Source: Paraburkholderia phenazinium (GTDB taxonomy: Bacteria > Pseudomonadota > Gammaproteobacteria > Burkholderiales > Burkholderiaceae). From it: DNA of 64,000 bases. The notes below the pieces were generated by a model. It saw only the letters and a program-made list of their open reading frames with translations. It was not told where the DNA came from and searched no databases. Numbering within the stretch: position 1 is the stretch's first letter; the number at the start of each line of letters is the position of its first letter. The position numbers and the translations under genes are program-made. Shown one piece after another: positions 26,517-36,091 of this stretch. Location of the stretch: NCBI RefSeq assembly GCF_900142845.1, contig NZ_FSRU01000002.1, positions 2,046,001 through 2,110,000 on the forward strand. The letters are read 5' to 3'.

Positions 26517-27755
26517 TCAGGCGCGCTTGAAGACCAGCGTGCCGTTGGTGCCGCCGAACCCGAACGAGTTCTTCAGCGCGACGTCGATCTTCATCTCCCG
26601 CGCGGTGTTGGCGCAGTAGTCAAGATCACACGCGGGATCCTGGTTGAAGATGTTGATCGTCGGCGGCGACACCTGATGATGCACGGCGAGCACCGTGAAC
26701 ACCGACTCGAGACCGCCGGCGCCGCCCAACAGGTGGCCCGTCATCGATTTGGTTGAATTCACCACGATGTTCTTCGCGTGATCGCCGAAAGCGCGCTTGA
26801 TGCCGGTGGTTTCCGCCAGGTCGCCCAACTGCGTGGAGGTGCCGTGTGCGTTCAGGTAGTTCACCTGATCCACGCTCACGCCCGCGTTCTTCAGGGCCGC
26901 CAGCATGCAGCGGCGCGCGCCGTCGCCGTCTTCCAGCGGCGCAGTCATGTGATACGCGTCGCCGCTCATCCCATAGCCGCTGACCTCGGCGTAAATCTTC
27001 GCGCCACGGGCCTTCGCGTGCTCATACTCTTCGAGCACCATCACGCCTGCGCCCTCGCCCAGCACGAAGCCGTCGCGATCCTTGTCCCACGGGCGGCTCG
27101 CCGTTGCCGGGTCGTCATTGCGTTGCGACAGCGCACGCGCGGCCGCAAACCCGCCAATGCCGAGCGGCGACACGGTGGATTCCGCACCGCCCGCAATCAT
27201 GACGTCGGCGTCGCCGTATTCGATCAGGCGCGATGCTTCACCGATGCAATGCAGGCCAGTGGTACACGCAGTGACGATGGCGAGATTCGGGCCCTTGATG
27301 CCGAATTTGATCGACAGGTGGCCGGAGATCATGTTGATGATCGAAGCCGGCACGAAGAACGGCGAAATCCGCCGCGGGCCGCGGTTGAGCAGTTCGGTTT
27401 GCGTGACTTCGATCATCGGCAGACCGCCGATGCCCGAGCCGACCACCACACCGATGCGCTCCGAATTTTCATCGGTGACTTCGAGTCCGCTGTCCTGCAT
27501 CGCCTGGATGCCGGCAGCCACGCCGTAATGGATGAACGTATCCATGTGGCGCGCTTCCTTACCGGGGATGTAGTCCTCGATATTGAAGCCCTTCACCTCG
27601 CCGGCAAAGCGGGTCGTGAAGTTCGACGCATCGAACTTCGTGATATTGGCAATACCCGACTTGCCTGCGACCAGATTGGCCCAGCCGTCGGCAACATTAT
27701 TGCCAACAGGCGAAATCAGCCCCAGGCCTGTAACGACAACACGACGACGGCTCAC
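26517..27755 (-). CDS. fabF: Beta-ketoacyl-ACP synthase II
   Basis: A 412-aa condensing enzyme of fatty-acid elongation. The active-site triad is visible: Cys in [12 protein letters not shown], His in NAHGTST and His in [15 protein letters not shown]. The start is a GTG at 27755 with GAGG upstream, giving the family N terminus [18 protein letters not shown]; the frame is open further upstream but that part does not resemble the family. A terminator-like hairpin separates it from acpP. Confidence 0.97.
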   Translation of the reverse strand: MSRRRVVVTGLGLISPVGNNVADGWANLVAGKSGIANITKFDASNFTTRFAGEVKGFNIEDYIPGKEARHMDTFIHYGVAAGIQAMQDSGLEVTDENSERIGVVVGSGIGGLPMIEVTQTELLNRGPRRISPFFVPASIINMISGHLSIKFGIKGPNLAIVTACTTGLHCIGEASRLIEYGDADVMIAGGAESTVSPLGIGGFAAARALSQRNDDPATASRPWDKDRDGFVLGEGAGVMVLEEYEHAKARGAKIYAEVSGYGMSGDAYHMTAPLEDGDGARRCMLAALKNAGVSVDQVNYLNAHGTSTQLGDLAETTGIKRAFGDHAKNIVVNSTKSMTGHLLGGAGGLESVFTVLAVHHQVSPPTINIFNQDPACDLDYCANTAREMKIDVALKNSFGFGGTNGTLVFKRA

Positions 27756-27788
27756 GGTAACCTCTTTTTCATAGGTGACAAAAGCAAA

Positions 27789-27831
27789 AGCCACAGCGGC
27801 TACAGGAATCAGACCTGTGAGCCCTGTGGCT
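27789..27831 (-). terminator. Attenuator-like hairpin between acpP and fabF
   Basis: Nested pairing AGCCACAG / CTGTGGCT, GGCT / AGCC and ACAGG / CCTGT around a 7-nt loop makes a stem of about 17 bp with single-base bulges. On the minus strand it is followed directly by TTTTGCTTTTG. It would stop part of the transcription leaving acpP before it reaches fabF 34 bp further on. Confidence 0.75.
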
Positions 27832-27986
27832 GTTAACCTGGAAACTGCGCTGAAAACTGCGCTCGAGACCGCGCCGGCAACTTCATCGCCAGCCTGGTCG
27901 GCAATAGCGCCAACCCTGCAGTTGCCGGAAACCGGCACGACAGGGCGTCACACGCAGCCAACCCAGCAACGCGGGCGCGAATGACC

Positions 27987-28226
27987 TTAGGCCTTGACGT
28001 TTGCGCGAGCGTAGTCGATGGCTTGCTGAACGGTCGTGATCTTCTCAGCTTCTTCATCCGGAATTTCCATGCCGAATTCGTCTTCGAGGGCCATCACGAG
28101 TTCGACGGTGTCGAGCGAGTCAGCGCCGAGGTCGTTCACGAACGATGCTTCGTTCTTGATCTCCGCTTCCGCAACGCCCAGTTGTTCTGCGACGATCTTC
28201 TTGACGCGCTGTTCGATATTGTCCAT
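27987..28226 (-). CDS. acpP: Acyl carrier protein
   Basis: The 79-aa acidic carrier of growing acyl chains. The phosphopantetheine attachment serine is in [10 protein letters not shown]. The ATG at 28226 has a strong Shine-Dalgarno GGAGGGG a few nt upstream, fitting very high expression. It lies between fabG and fabF in the standard order. AcpS at 14507-14917 activates it. Confidence 0.98.
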
Positions 28227-28262
28227 TAACCCCTCCAAGGGAAAAGAAGTTCAAAAATACAG

Positions 28263-28309
28263 GTGCGCGCATTTTATCAGGTTTGCCCCTGCAAAAAAGC
28301 GGCGCGCAC
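28263..28309 (-). promoter_or_regulatory. Candidate acpP promoter flanked by an inverted repeat
   Basis: On the minus strand a TAAAAT -10-like hexamer (28271-28276) lies 45 bp upstream of the acpP start codon. It is enclosed by perfect 8-bp inverted arms GTGCGCGC (28263-28270) and GCGCGCAC (28302-28309). There is no good -35 hexamer at 17 nt. The promoter and any operator role are inferred. Confidence 0.35.
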
Positions 28310-28379
28310 GGTTCCTGTCAAGGCATCCGCCCCACCGCGTCGAGAAACGCGTCACGGCGCGGATGGTAACCGAATTCCG

Positions 28380-29129
28380 TTACGACATGTACATGCCGCC
28401 GTTTACATGGATCGTCGTGCCGGTGATGTAGCCGGCCTGCGGCGAAGCAAGAAACGCGACGGCGTGAGCAATGTCTTCCGGGCTACCCAGACGGCCAAGC
28501 GGAATCTGCGCCTTCAGCGCGGTTTGCTGCTCTTCCGGCAGGGTCTTCGTCATGTCGGTGTCGATAAAACCCGGCGCAACGCAATTCACGGTGATGCCGC
28601 GGCTGCCGATTTCACGCGCCAGCGCCCGCGTCATGCCTGCCACGCCAGCTTTCGCCGCTGCGTAGTTGGCCTGCCCCGGGTTGCCGGCCGAGCCGACCAC
28701 CGAAGTGATGTTGATGATCCGGCCGCCACGCGCCTTCATCATCGGACGCAAGACGGCGCGCGACAAGCGGAATACGGACTTGAGATTGGTGTCGATCACC
28801 GCGTCCCAGTCGTCGTCCTTCATGCGCATGGCCAGTTGATCCTGTGTGATGCCCGCGTTGTTCACGAGGACGTGCAATGTTCCGAATTCTTTCACGGTGC
28901 CGTCGATCAGCGCTTCAGCAGCCGCGGCGTCGTTCACGTTCAGCACGGCACCACGGCCGTTCACGCCGGCGGCCTTGAAGGCTTCGCTAATCGCGCTGGC
29001 GCCGCTTTCGCTGGTTGCCGTGCCGATCACCGTTGCGCCCTGGCGCGCCAGTTCGAGCGCAATGGCGCGGCCAATGCCGCGCGAGGCGCCCGTCACGATC
29101 GCGATCTGCTTATCGAGAGTCTTTTCCAT
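28380..29129 (-). CDS. fabG: 3-oxoacyl-ACP reductase
   Basis: A 249-aa short-chain dehydrogenase that reduces beta-ketoacyl-ACP with NADPH. It has the N-terminal TGASRGIGRAIAL nucleotide-binding glycines, NNAG, the catalytic Ser in INITSVVGSAG and the catalytic YAAAK. The C-terminal TGTTIHVNGGMYM is typical. It lies between fabD and acpP. Confidence 0.97.
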   Translation of the reverse strand: MEKTLDKQIAIVTGASRGIGRAIALELARQGATVIGTATSESGASAISEAFKAAGVNGRGAVLNVNDAAAAEALIDGTVKEFGTLHVLVNNAGITQDQLAMRMKDDDWDAVIDTNLKSVFRLSRAVLRPMMKARGGRIINITSVVGSAGNPGQANYAAAKAGVAGMTRALAREIGSRGITVNCVAPGFIDTDMTKTLPEEQQTALKAQIPLGRLGSPEDIAHAVAFLASPQAGYITGTTIHVNGGMYMS

Positions 29130-29201
29130 CTGTAGTCCGGATTGCCCGTGAGGGCTGATTGCACGTTAGGCGGGTTGGGTCTTGCGATGCCGGCGCGGCG
29201 T

Positions 29202-30134
29202 TCAGGCCGTCACGAGCTTGAGCGTTTCTTCGAGCGAGGCCGGATCGAACACCGACGCGCCGACCAGATTGCCGTCGATGCGCCTGGTCAGACCCGCCAA
29301 CACCTTGCCGGGACCGCATTCGATCACATGCGTCACACCTTGGCCCGCGATTGCCTGCACGCATTCCACCCAGCGCACCGCACCGGCTGCCTGACGCACA
29401 AGCGCATCCTTGATGGCGGCCGGCTCGCTAACCACGGCCACGTCGACGTTGTTGACGACCGGAATCGCCGGCACCAGCACTTCGACGCTCGCCAGATACT
29501 CGCGCAACTGGTCCGATGCCGGCTTGAGCAGCGACGAGTGGAACGGCGCCGAGACCGGCAACGGCAAAGCGCGCTTCGCACCTTTGGCCTTGGCAAGTTC
29601 GCAGGCCTTCTCGACCGCGGCCTTGTGGCCTGCGATCACGACCTGCGCAGGCGCGTTGAAATTCACCGCTTCCACAACGCCCGCGGACGCCGCTTCCGCA
29701 CAGACCGCGCGCACTGCGTCATCGTCGAGACCGAGGATGGCTGCCATGCCGCCCACGCCAACCGGCACCGCCGTCTGCATGGCCTGGGCGCGGAAACGCA
29801 CGAGCGGCACCGCGTCGCGGAACGCCAATGCGCCCGCCGCGACCAGCGCCGTGTATTCGCCGAGACTGTGGCCGGCGACGATGGCCGGCGCCGGACCGCC
29901 CGCAGCCGTCCATGCGCGGTAAATCGCGTACGCCGCCGTCAGCATGACCGGCTGGGTATTGGTGGTGAGATTCAGGTCGTCCGCCGGACCTTCGGCAATC
30001 AGCTTGCCCAGATCCTGGCCGAGCGCGTCGGACGCTTCCTGAACCGTCTCGCGCACGATGGCGTGATCGGCAAATGCATTAAGCATACCGACCGATTGCG
30101 AGCCCTGACCAGGAAAAACAAACGCAAATTTCAT
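29202..30134 (-). CDS. fabD: Malonyl-CoA:ACP transacylase
   Basis: A 310-aa enzyme that loads malonate onto ACP. It has the N-terminal FVFPGQGSQSVGM, the catalytic serine in GHSLGEYTALVAAG, and a conserved His in SAPFHSSLLKPA. The ATG at 30134 gives the usual N terminus MKFAFVFPGQG. It sits between fabH and fabG. Confidence 0.97.
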   Translation of the reverse strand: MKFAFVFPGQGSQSVGMLNAFADHAIVRETVQEASDALGQDLGKLIAEGPADDLNLTTNTQPVMLTAAYAIYRAWTAAGGPAPAIVAGHSLGEYTALVAAGALAFRDAVPLVRFRAQAMQTAVPVGVGGMAAILGLDDDAVRAVCAEAASAGVVEAVNFNAPAQVVIAGHKAAVEKACELAKAKGAKRALPLPVSAPFHSSLLKPASDQLREYLASVEVLVPAIPVVNNVDVAVVSEPAAIKDALVRQAAGAVRWVECVQAIAGQGVTHVIECGPGKVLAGLTRRIDGNLVGASVFDPASLEETLKLVTA

Positions 30135-30235
30135 AGGATCCTCAACATTCGATATTTCAGAGTCGCGCGGCACACGGTCCGATCGACGCAATCAACCGCT
30201 GCGGACGGCGCGCATGCGCCGCCTCACTCAGCAGA

Positions 30236-31225
30236 TCAATAGCGGATAACCGATGCGCCCCACGTGAAGCCGCCGCCGACGCCTTCGATCAGGATGTTCT
30301 GGCCGCGCTTGATGCGGCCGTCGCGCACGGCGACGTCGAACGCGAGCGGAATGGACGCAGCCGACGTATTGCCGTGCTCGCCCACTGTGACGACCATGCG
30401 CTCCTGCGGCAGGCCGAGCTTGCGGCACGTGCTTTGCATGATACGGATATTGGCCTGGTGCGGAATCAGCCAATCGACCTCTTGCGGTGCGAGGCCAGCT
30501 TTGCTAAGCGCTTCGACCGCGACCTTCTCGAGCACGTTGACGGCAAGCTTGAATACCGCCTGGCCGTCCATATGCAGGAACGCGCTGCCGGCGATCACAC
30601 CGCCGTTCACGTTGCCCGGGGTGCAAAGAATGTTCGAGTGGCTGCCGTCGGCATGCAGGGCGCTCGCGAGCACACCCGGCTGGTCGGAGGCCGAAAGAAT
30701 TACCGCGCCGGCGCCGTCGCCGAACAGCACGCAGGTCGTGCGGTCGTTGAAATCGAGCAGGCGCGAAAAGGTCTCAGCGCCGATCACCAGCGCAGTGCGA
30801 TGCTGGCCGCTGCGGATGAAACTGTCGGCCGTCGCCACGGCGTAAGCGAAACCGGAACAGACCGCCTGCACGTCGAACGCAGCGCCGTTGTTCTTGATGC
30901 CGAGCTTGTTCTGCAGCAGGCACGCCGTGCTGGGAAATACATAGTCCGGCGTGGAAGTGGCGACAATGATCAGATCGATCGATTGCGGGTCGATGTCGGC
31001 CGCTTCGATCGCACGCTGGGCGGCGATGAGGGCGAGGTCGCTGGTGGTGACGTCGGGTTCTGCGAAATGGCGCGCATGGATGCCCGTGCGGGCTACGATC
31101 CACTCGTCGCTCGTCTCGACGCCCTGCCTGGCGAGACGTTCAGCCAGATCCTGATTGGTGACGCGCCCGGGCGGCAGATAGCTGCCGGTGCCCAGCACGC
31201 GGGAATAAATTGTCGATTGAGCCAT
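30236..31225 (-). CDS. fabH: Beta-ketoacyl-ACP synthase III
   Basis: A 329-aa condensing enzyme that starts fatty-acid synthesis from acetyl-CoA and malonyl-ACP. Catalytic residues: Cys123 in [12 protein letters not shown], His in [12 protein letters not shown] and Asn in [10 protein letters not shown]. The start codon overlaps the plsX stop by one base (TAATG), so translation is likely coupled. Confidence 0.97.
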   Translation of the reverse strand: MAQSTIYSRVLGTGSYLPPGRVTNQDLAERLARQGVETSDEWIVARTGIHARHFAEPDVTTSDLALIAAQRAIEAADIDPQSIDLIIVATSTPDYVFPSTACLLQNKLGIKNNGAAFDVQAVCSGFAYAVATADSFIRSGQHRTALVIGAETFSRLLDFNDRTTCVLFGDGAGAVILSASDQPGVLASALHADGSHSNILCTPGNVNGGVIAGSAFLHMDGQAVFKLAVNVLEKVAVEALSKAGLAPQEVDWLIPHQANIRIMQSTCRKLGLPQERMVVTVGEHGNTSAASIPLAFDVAVRDGRIKRGQNILIEGVGGGFTWGASVIRY

Positions 31226-32331
31226 TATGCCTTCGAGGATAGCGCAGCGTAGGGCTCGGCTGGCTGGCCTGCGGCCGGGCTTGCGTAACCCGCGCCGCTT
31301 GCGTCGCGCGTGGCCTGTTCCAGAGAACTCGCATTCTCTTCCATCGCCCGCGCAAGGCGCTCCAGCACGCCGTTTTTGACGGCATCATACCCGCGTTTGA
31401 TCGCCCACTCAAACGCGTAGGCGTCCGCCGAGCCGTGGCTCTTGATGACGAGACTGCGCAGGCCGAGCAGTGCAGCACCATTGTATTGCCGAGGATCGAC
31501 CCGCTTCTTGAAGCGCAACAGCACCGGCAACGCGAGCACCCCCATCACCTTGGTCAGCCACGAACGGCCGAACTCTTCCTTGATGATGTTGTTGAGCATC
31601 TGCGCGAGCCCTTCCGACGTCTTCAGCGCGACATTGCCGACAAAGCCGTCGCAGACGATCACGTCGGTCGTGCCCTTATAGATGTCATCGCCTTCGACGT
31701 TACCGCGAAAATTCAGTGTACTCGCCCGCAGCAGTTCACCGGCACGCTTGATGGTCTCGTTGCCCTTGATGACCTCTTCGCCGATGTTGAGCAGGCCGAT
31801 TGTCGGACGCTCCTTGCCTTCGAGCGCCGACACGAGCGCATGCCCCATCTCCGCAAACTGCAGCAGATGCTGCGGCTCGCAATCGACGTTGGCGCCCAGG
31901 TCGAGCATCATCGTATAGCCGGTGGGATTGGGCAGCGCGAACGCGATCGCCGGGCGTTCGATGCCCGGGAGCGTTTTCAGGACATAGCGGGAGACGGCCA
32001 TCAACGCGCCGGTGTTGCCGGCGGAGATGCAGGCCTGGGCCTCGCCTTCCTTGACGCGGTTCAGCGCCACGCGCATCGACGAGTCTTTTTTCTTGCGCAA
32101 TGCGACTTCAACCGGATCGTCCATGGCGACGATCTCGGAAGCAGGCACGACGATCAGGGAAGGCTCGCTCTCAGCCTTTAACTTCTTGAGCTGGGCGCGA
32201 ATGGCACTTTCGATGCCGACGAGCATCAACTGCGCGTCGGGATGCGAACGAACGAAACTGACAGCCGCGGGAACGGTCACGGACGGGCCGTGGTCGCCTC
32301 CCATGCAATCTATTGTGAGCTTTACTGTCAT
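31225..32331 (-). CDS. plsX: Phosphate acyltransferase PlsX
   Basis: A 368-aa enzyme that converts acyl-ACP to acyl-phosphate for phospholipid synthesis. The start [20 protein letters not shown] is typical, with KDSSMRVAL and [11 protein letters not shown]. It links rpmF to the fab genes as in E. coli. A terminator-like hairpin lies upstream in the rpmF-plsX gap. Confidence 0.97.
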   Translation of the reverse strand: MTVKLTIDCMGGDHGPSVTVPAAVSFVRSHPDAQLMLVGIESAIRAQLKKLKAESEPSLIVVPASEIVAMDDPVEVALRKKKDSSMRVALNRVKEGEAQACISAGNTGALMAVSRYVLKTLPGIERPAIAFALPNPTGYTMMLDLGANVDCEPQHLLQFAEMGHALVSALEGKERPTIGLLNIGEEVIKGNETIKRAGELLRASTLNFRGNVEGDDIYKGTTDVIVCDGFVGNVALKTSEGLAQMLNNIIKEEFGRSWLTKVMGVLALPVLLRFKKRVDPRQYNGAALLGLRSLVIKSHGSADAYAFEWAIKRGYDAVKNGVLERLARAMEENASSLEQATRDASGAGYASPAAGQPAEPYAALSSKA

Positions 32332-32402
32332 GGAGTGCGACGAATTTCAGGCGCTCTGCATGGGATCGCAATAGGCGTTAAAGCGCCAACTGCGATGGAC
32401 AC

Positions 32403-32432
32403 AAAAAAGCGGCAGTAGAATGCCGCCTTTTT
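32403..32432 (-). terminator. Terminator-like hairpin between rpmF and plsX
   Basis: On the minus strand GCGGCA-TTCTAC-TGCCGC is followed by a run of six T. It lies 72 bp after rpmF and 72 bp before plsX, so it should end most ribosomal-protein transcripts or let a fraction read into the fatty-acid genes. Confidence 0.8.
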
Positions 32433-32503
32433 GCCGAGCCGGGAAAGTGTCAAGCGAGCCGATCGCGACGCGAAACGCCAAGGGGCGCAACGCAGTGCAA
32501 CGA

Positions 32504-32683
32504 TTAGTCGTTCTTCGTCTTGACGACTTTCTTGCCGCGATAGTAGCCGTTCGGGCTAACGTGGTGACGCAGATGCACTTCACCCGTGCTCGGTTCCACA
32601 GCCAGCGGCGCTGCGCTGAGGAAATCGTGCGAGCGGTGCATACCGCGCTTCGACGGCGACTTCTTGTTTTGTTGGACTGCCAT
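32504..32683 (-). CDS. rpmF: 50S ribosomal protein L32
   Basis: A 59-aa ribosomal protein with the L32 pattern [20 protein letters not shown] and a C-terminal GYYRGKKVV. It has no cysteines, so it is the zinc-independent form. It sits after the YceD gene, the conserved yceD-rpmF-plsX order. Confidence 0.97.
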   Translation of the reverse strand: MAVQQNKKSPSKRGMHRSHDFLSAAPLAVEPSTGEVHLRHHVSPNGYYRGKKVVKTKND

Positions 32684-32782
32684 GATAACTCCTAAAAATT
32701 TTCCGAATTCTAACACAGCCCGATACTGCAATCGCCAATGGCCGGATGGCCAACGCGCCGCATCGCGCTCCTATGCAACTGT

Positions 32783-33427
32783 TCAGTGCTTCTCGCCGCC
32801 GGAACCGCCCTTCTTGAGCGCTTCGAGCGCCGCGAACGGATTGGGCCGAGCGGGCTCGCCACCCGTTTCAGCTTCGTCCTGCGCGGCTTCGTCGCCCTCG
32901 CCCTCGTCACCCGCTGCCCCCGACACGAGAGACTCGTGCACTTCAGGGCAAACCTCGTGCTTGGGCACCAACGGCAAATTCAGCAGCAACTCTTCTTCGA
33001 TCAAGTCGATAAGATCGAAATGGGCTGAGCCCACGATCACATCGACTTCATCCTCGTCGAGCGGAAACTCTTCGGCTTCCGCCTCAGTGTTGACGATCCG
33101 GTAAGTCGCATCGACGTTGAACGCCTGCAAATACGGTGTGAGACACCGCTGGCATTCGAGCCATGCCGACCCGTGAATCGCAAGCCTCAGATAAGGCTGC
33201 GGACCCTCGGTGCCGTCGTCCTGCAATTCCGGCTGCGTCGCCCCTTCGGCCTGCCAGGTGAACGCGCTTTCGCGCTCTGGCGCTTCCGCCGGGACTTCGT
33301 TTAACATGCGCGGCAGTTGCGAGACGCGCACGAGACCCGCGGCCTGGCGCCCACTACGCGCGAATTCGAACAGATCGAGATCATGCGGGTCGGCGAGACC
33401 TACAGGTTTGCCAGGATGTTGAGTCAT
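32783..33427 (-). CDS. YceD/DUF177-family protein
   Basis: A 214-aa protein of the YceD family, which in plants and bacteria is implicated in 23S rRNA accumulation or processing. It contains the CQRCLTPYLQAFNVDATYRI segment with a CxxC pair and acidic regions (EFPLDEDEVDVIV). The C-terminal ~45 residues are acidic and Gly-rich. The ATG at 33427 has GGAG 5 nt upstream. It precedes rpmF, as in most Proteobacteria. Confidence 0.92.
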   Translation of the reverse strand: MTQHPGKPVGLADPHDLDLFEFARSGRQAAGLVRVSQLPRMLNEVPAEAPERESAFTWQAEGATQPELQDDGTEGPQPYLRLAIHGSAWLECQRCLTPYLQAFNVDATYRIVNTEAEAEEFPLDEDEVDVIVGSAHFDLIDLIEEELLLNLPLVPKHEVCPEVHESLVSGAAGDEGEGDEAAQDEAETGGEPARPNPFAALEALKKGGSGGEKH

Positions 33428-33698
33428 GTGCGCTCCTGTGTCGGCACGGATTTAGCCGGGGTAATCGGTATGGTGAGTATGCTGCCTGTTACGGCATTGC
33501 TACTACGAGACAAACCCTGATTGCAGCGACGCCGCGCGAGGTTTGCGACGTGGCGGCAACGGGCTTGAAACTGCGTTGCAACACACGCATACCGATGAAA
33601 AGCCCAAAATCATATCCGTTTTATCTTTTCGAGTCAAACACTTAAGCCCGCACGCGCCAAGGCCCGTGCGGCCTGCCCTCTCTAGCCGTTGGTTCACC

Positions 33699-34316
33699 AT
33701 GCCGGATACCCTTTCCCGCCCGCCGCGCCTGATTCTGGCGTCGAGTTCGCGCTATCGCCGCGAGCTTCTGGAACGCCTGCGCGTACCGTTCGACGTCGTC
33801 GTCCCCGCCGTCGACGAGACGCCCCAGCCGGGCGAAACGCCCGAAGCGACCGCGCTGCGGCTCTCCGAGGCCAAAGCACGCGCCGTCGCCGCCAAACTGC
33901 CCGCCGGCGAGCACGCGCTCGTGATCGGTTCGGACCAGGTCGCCACCTACGACGGTCTGCAAATCGGCAAACCCGGCTCGCACGACAGGGCCCTCGCCCA
34001 GTTGCAGGCGATGCGCGACCGCGAAGTGCTGTTTCATAGCGCACTGTGCCTGTTCGATAGTCGTGACGGCAGTGCCCAGACGCTCGACGTGATTACGACG
34101 GTACGCTTCAGGAATCTGTCCGACGCCGCGCTGGACGCTTATCTGCGCGCCGAAACACCCTACGACGTGGCGGGCAGCGCCAAATCCGAAGGACTCGGCA
34201 TTGCGCTGCTGGACGCGATCGAATCGGACGACCCGACGGCCCTCGTCGGACTGCCGCTGATTGCTTTGTCGCGGATGCTGCTGGCAGCCGGCTTTCCTCT
34301 GCTGGGGGCGCAATGA
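33699..34316 (+). CDS. Maf-family nucleotide pyrophosphatase
   Basis: A 205-aa Maf protein, a house-cleaning enzyme that hydrolyses non-canonical nucleoside triphosphates. Signatures: RLILASSSRYRRELLERL, VDETPQPGETPEATALRLSE (split across the active site) and GSDQVATYDGLQIGKPG. The pattern is closest to the YceF subfamily, reported to prefer 7-methyl-GTP; the subfamily call is inferred. It is divergent from the yceD gene and overlaps the next gene by 4 nt. Confidence 0.92.
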   Translation: MPDTLSRPPRLILASSSRYRRELLERLRVPFDVVVPAVDETPQPGETPEATALRLSEAKARAVAAKLPAGEHALVIGSDQVATYDGLQIGKPGSHDRALAQLQAMRDREVLFHSALCLFDSRDGSAQTLDVITTVRFRNLSDAALDAYLRAETPYDVAGSAKSEGLGIALLDAIESDDPTALVGLPLIALSRMLLAAGFPLLGAQ

Positions 34317-35032
34317 GCGGCACACTGTATTTGATCCCGAACACCCTCGGCGAAGGCGACGCCGAGGCGCTCGACGCCGTCCTGCCCGCGCCGGTGCGGG
34401 CTCGCGCCGCGGCGCTGCACTACTACATCGGCGAAAACGCGAAAACGACGCGGGCGTTCCTGAAGAAGGTCGGTACCGAACGCCCGATCCAGGAAATCGA
34501 AATTCGCGAGCTGAATGTGAATACGCCGGCGGGCGAGATCGACAAGCTGCTCGCGCCGATTCTGGCCGGCACCGACGCCGGGCTGGTCTCCGAAGCCGGC
34601 TGCCCGGCCGTGGCCGATCCGGGCGCGTTGCTGGTCCGGCGGGCGCACGAGCGCGGCGTCAAGGTCGTGCCGTTCGTCGGACCTAGTTCGATTCTGCTGG
34701 CGTTGATGGCATCCGGCCTGAACGGCCAGAGCTTTGCGTTTCACGGTTATTTGCCGGTGGACGCCACGGAGCGGGCCACGCGGCTGCGCGATCTGGAGCA
34801 GCAATCCCGCAAGGGGAAGCAGACCCAGATCTTTATCGAGACGCCTTATCGCAACAAGGCGCTGCTCGATACGCTGCTGTCGACCTGCGCGCCGTCGACG
34901 CTGGTGTGCGTCGCGGTCGATCTGACGCTGGAAACGGAGACGATCGTCAGCCGCACGGTGACGGACTGGAAAAAAACGCCGGCGCCCGATCTGCACAAGC
35001 GCCCGGCGATTTTCCTGCTGCTGGCCGTCTGA
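34313..35032 (+). CDS. RsmI-like SAM-dependent methyltransferase
   Basis: A 239-aa protein of the tetrapyrrole-methylase superfamily, related to RsmI (16S rRNA C1402 2'-O-methyltransferase). It has GTLYLIPNTLG at the N terminus, GTDAGLVSEAGCPAVADPG and VVPFVGPSSILLALMASG. It lacks the extra C-terminal part of full-length RsmI (about 285 aa), so it is more likely a paralogue of unknown substrate. It overlaps maf as ATGA. Confidence 0.85.
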   Translation: MSGTLYLIPNTLGEGDAEALDAVLPAPVRARAAALHYYIGENAKTTRAFLKKVGTERPIQEIEIRELNVNTPAGEIDKLLAPILAGTDAGLVSEAGCPAVADPGALLVRRAHERGVKVVPFVGPSSILLALMASGLNGQSFAFHGYLPVDATERATRLRDLEQQSRKGKQTQIFIETPYRNKALLDTLLSTCAPSTLVCVAVDLTLETETIVSRTVTDWKKTPAPDLHKRPAIFLLLAV

Positions 35033-35068
35033 AAGAGGCGCCCGCCGCCCAGCGGCGGCGGCCCGCCC

Positions 35069-36073
35069 TCACCGCAAGCTCATCTTCCCACCCAGCACCA
35101 TCGCATGCACGGCGGCGCTGCCCACGGCGGCGCCGAACTTGCGCGCCACGCGGTCGGTGATGCTTTCCTTCACCGTGTAATCGACGATATCCGGCGCCTT
35201 GATGATGTCGCGCGCCACGTAATCGGTATCGCCAAAGCCATCCGCCAGCCCCAGATCGACACTCTGCTGACCGGTCCAGAAGAGGCCCGAGAAGATATCC
35301 GGCGTCTCATGCAGCCGCTTGCCGCGACCCTCACGCACCGCGTCGATGAACTGCTGGTGGATCTGGTCGAGCATTTCCTGCGCATGCGCGTCCATCTTCG
35401 GTGTTTCCGGCGAGAACGGGTCGAAGAAGCCCTTGTTTTCGCCCGACGTATGCAGACGCCGCTCGACCCCGAGCTTGTCCATCAGCCCCGTGAAGCCAAA
35501 GCCGTCCATCAGCACGCCGATCGAGCCGACGATGCTCGCCTTGTCCACGTAGATCTTGTCTGCCGCCGCTGCCGCGTAGTAGCCGCCGGAGGCGCACATA
35601 TCTCCCACCACCACATACAGCGGAATGGACGGATACTTGGCCCGCAAGCGGCGAATATCGCGGTTGATGATGCCCGCCTGCACCGGACTGCCGCCCGGAC
35701 TGTTGCAGCTCAGGATCACGCCAGCCGTGCCGGCATCGTCGAAGGCGCTTTCCAGCGCGGAGTCGACGTCATCGGCATTCGCGTTGGTATCCGCGGCGAT
35801 CTCGCCGTCCAGCGACACGAGCGCCGTGTGGCGCCCGGTGGTCGCCACCTTCTCGCCGGAAAAGTCGAACACGCCCCAGACGACCAGCAGCACGATGACG
35901 ATGAACACGAAGCGGAAAAAGATTTTCCAGCGCCGCGCCGCGCGCTGCTCGCTGATGGCCGCGAGCGCAATGCGTTCGAGGGCGGCGCGTTCCCAGCCCG
36001 GTTCATCAGTTGGCGTCGGCTTGCGGCCCGCTGAGGACGGTTGGTTTGGATCGGGAGTGAGATTGTCGGCCAT
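35069..36073 (-). CDS. sppA: Signal peptide peptidase SppA, S49 family
   Basis: A 334-aa membrane serine protease that degrades leftover signal peptides. One N-terminal transmembrane helix (FFRFVFIVIVLLVVWGVF) precedes the S49 domain. The nucleophile Ser is in DMCASGGYYAA and the general-base Lys in SGENKGFFDPF, spaced as in the short Bacillus-type SppA. SNSPGG appears as CNSPGG near the oxyanion region. It is the last gene of the rluC group. Confidence 0.94.
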   Translation of the reverse strand: MADNLTPDPNQPSSAGRKPTPTDEPGWERAALERIALAAISEQRAARRWKIFFRFVFIVIVLLVVWGVFDFSGEKVATTGRHTALVSLDGEIAADTNANADDVDSALESAFDDAGTAGVILSCNSPGGSPVQAGIINRDIRRLRAKYPSIPLYVVVGDMCASGGYYAAAAADKIYVDKASIVGSIGVLMDGFGFTGLMDKLGVERRLHTSGENKGFFDPFSPETPKMDAHAQEMLDQIHQQFIDAVREGRGKRLHETPDIFSGLFWTGQQSVDLGLADGFGDTDYVARDIIKAPDIVDYTVKESITDRVARKFGAAVGSAAVHAMVLGGKMSLR

Positions 36074-36091
36074 GCGTCGCAGATCGAAGAG

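Noticed and set aside
27756..27938. An N-terminal extension of FabF from an upstream ATG
   Set aside because: The extra 61 residues do not resemble the family and would span the attenuator hairpin; the GTG at 27755 has a proper ribosome binding site.
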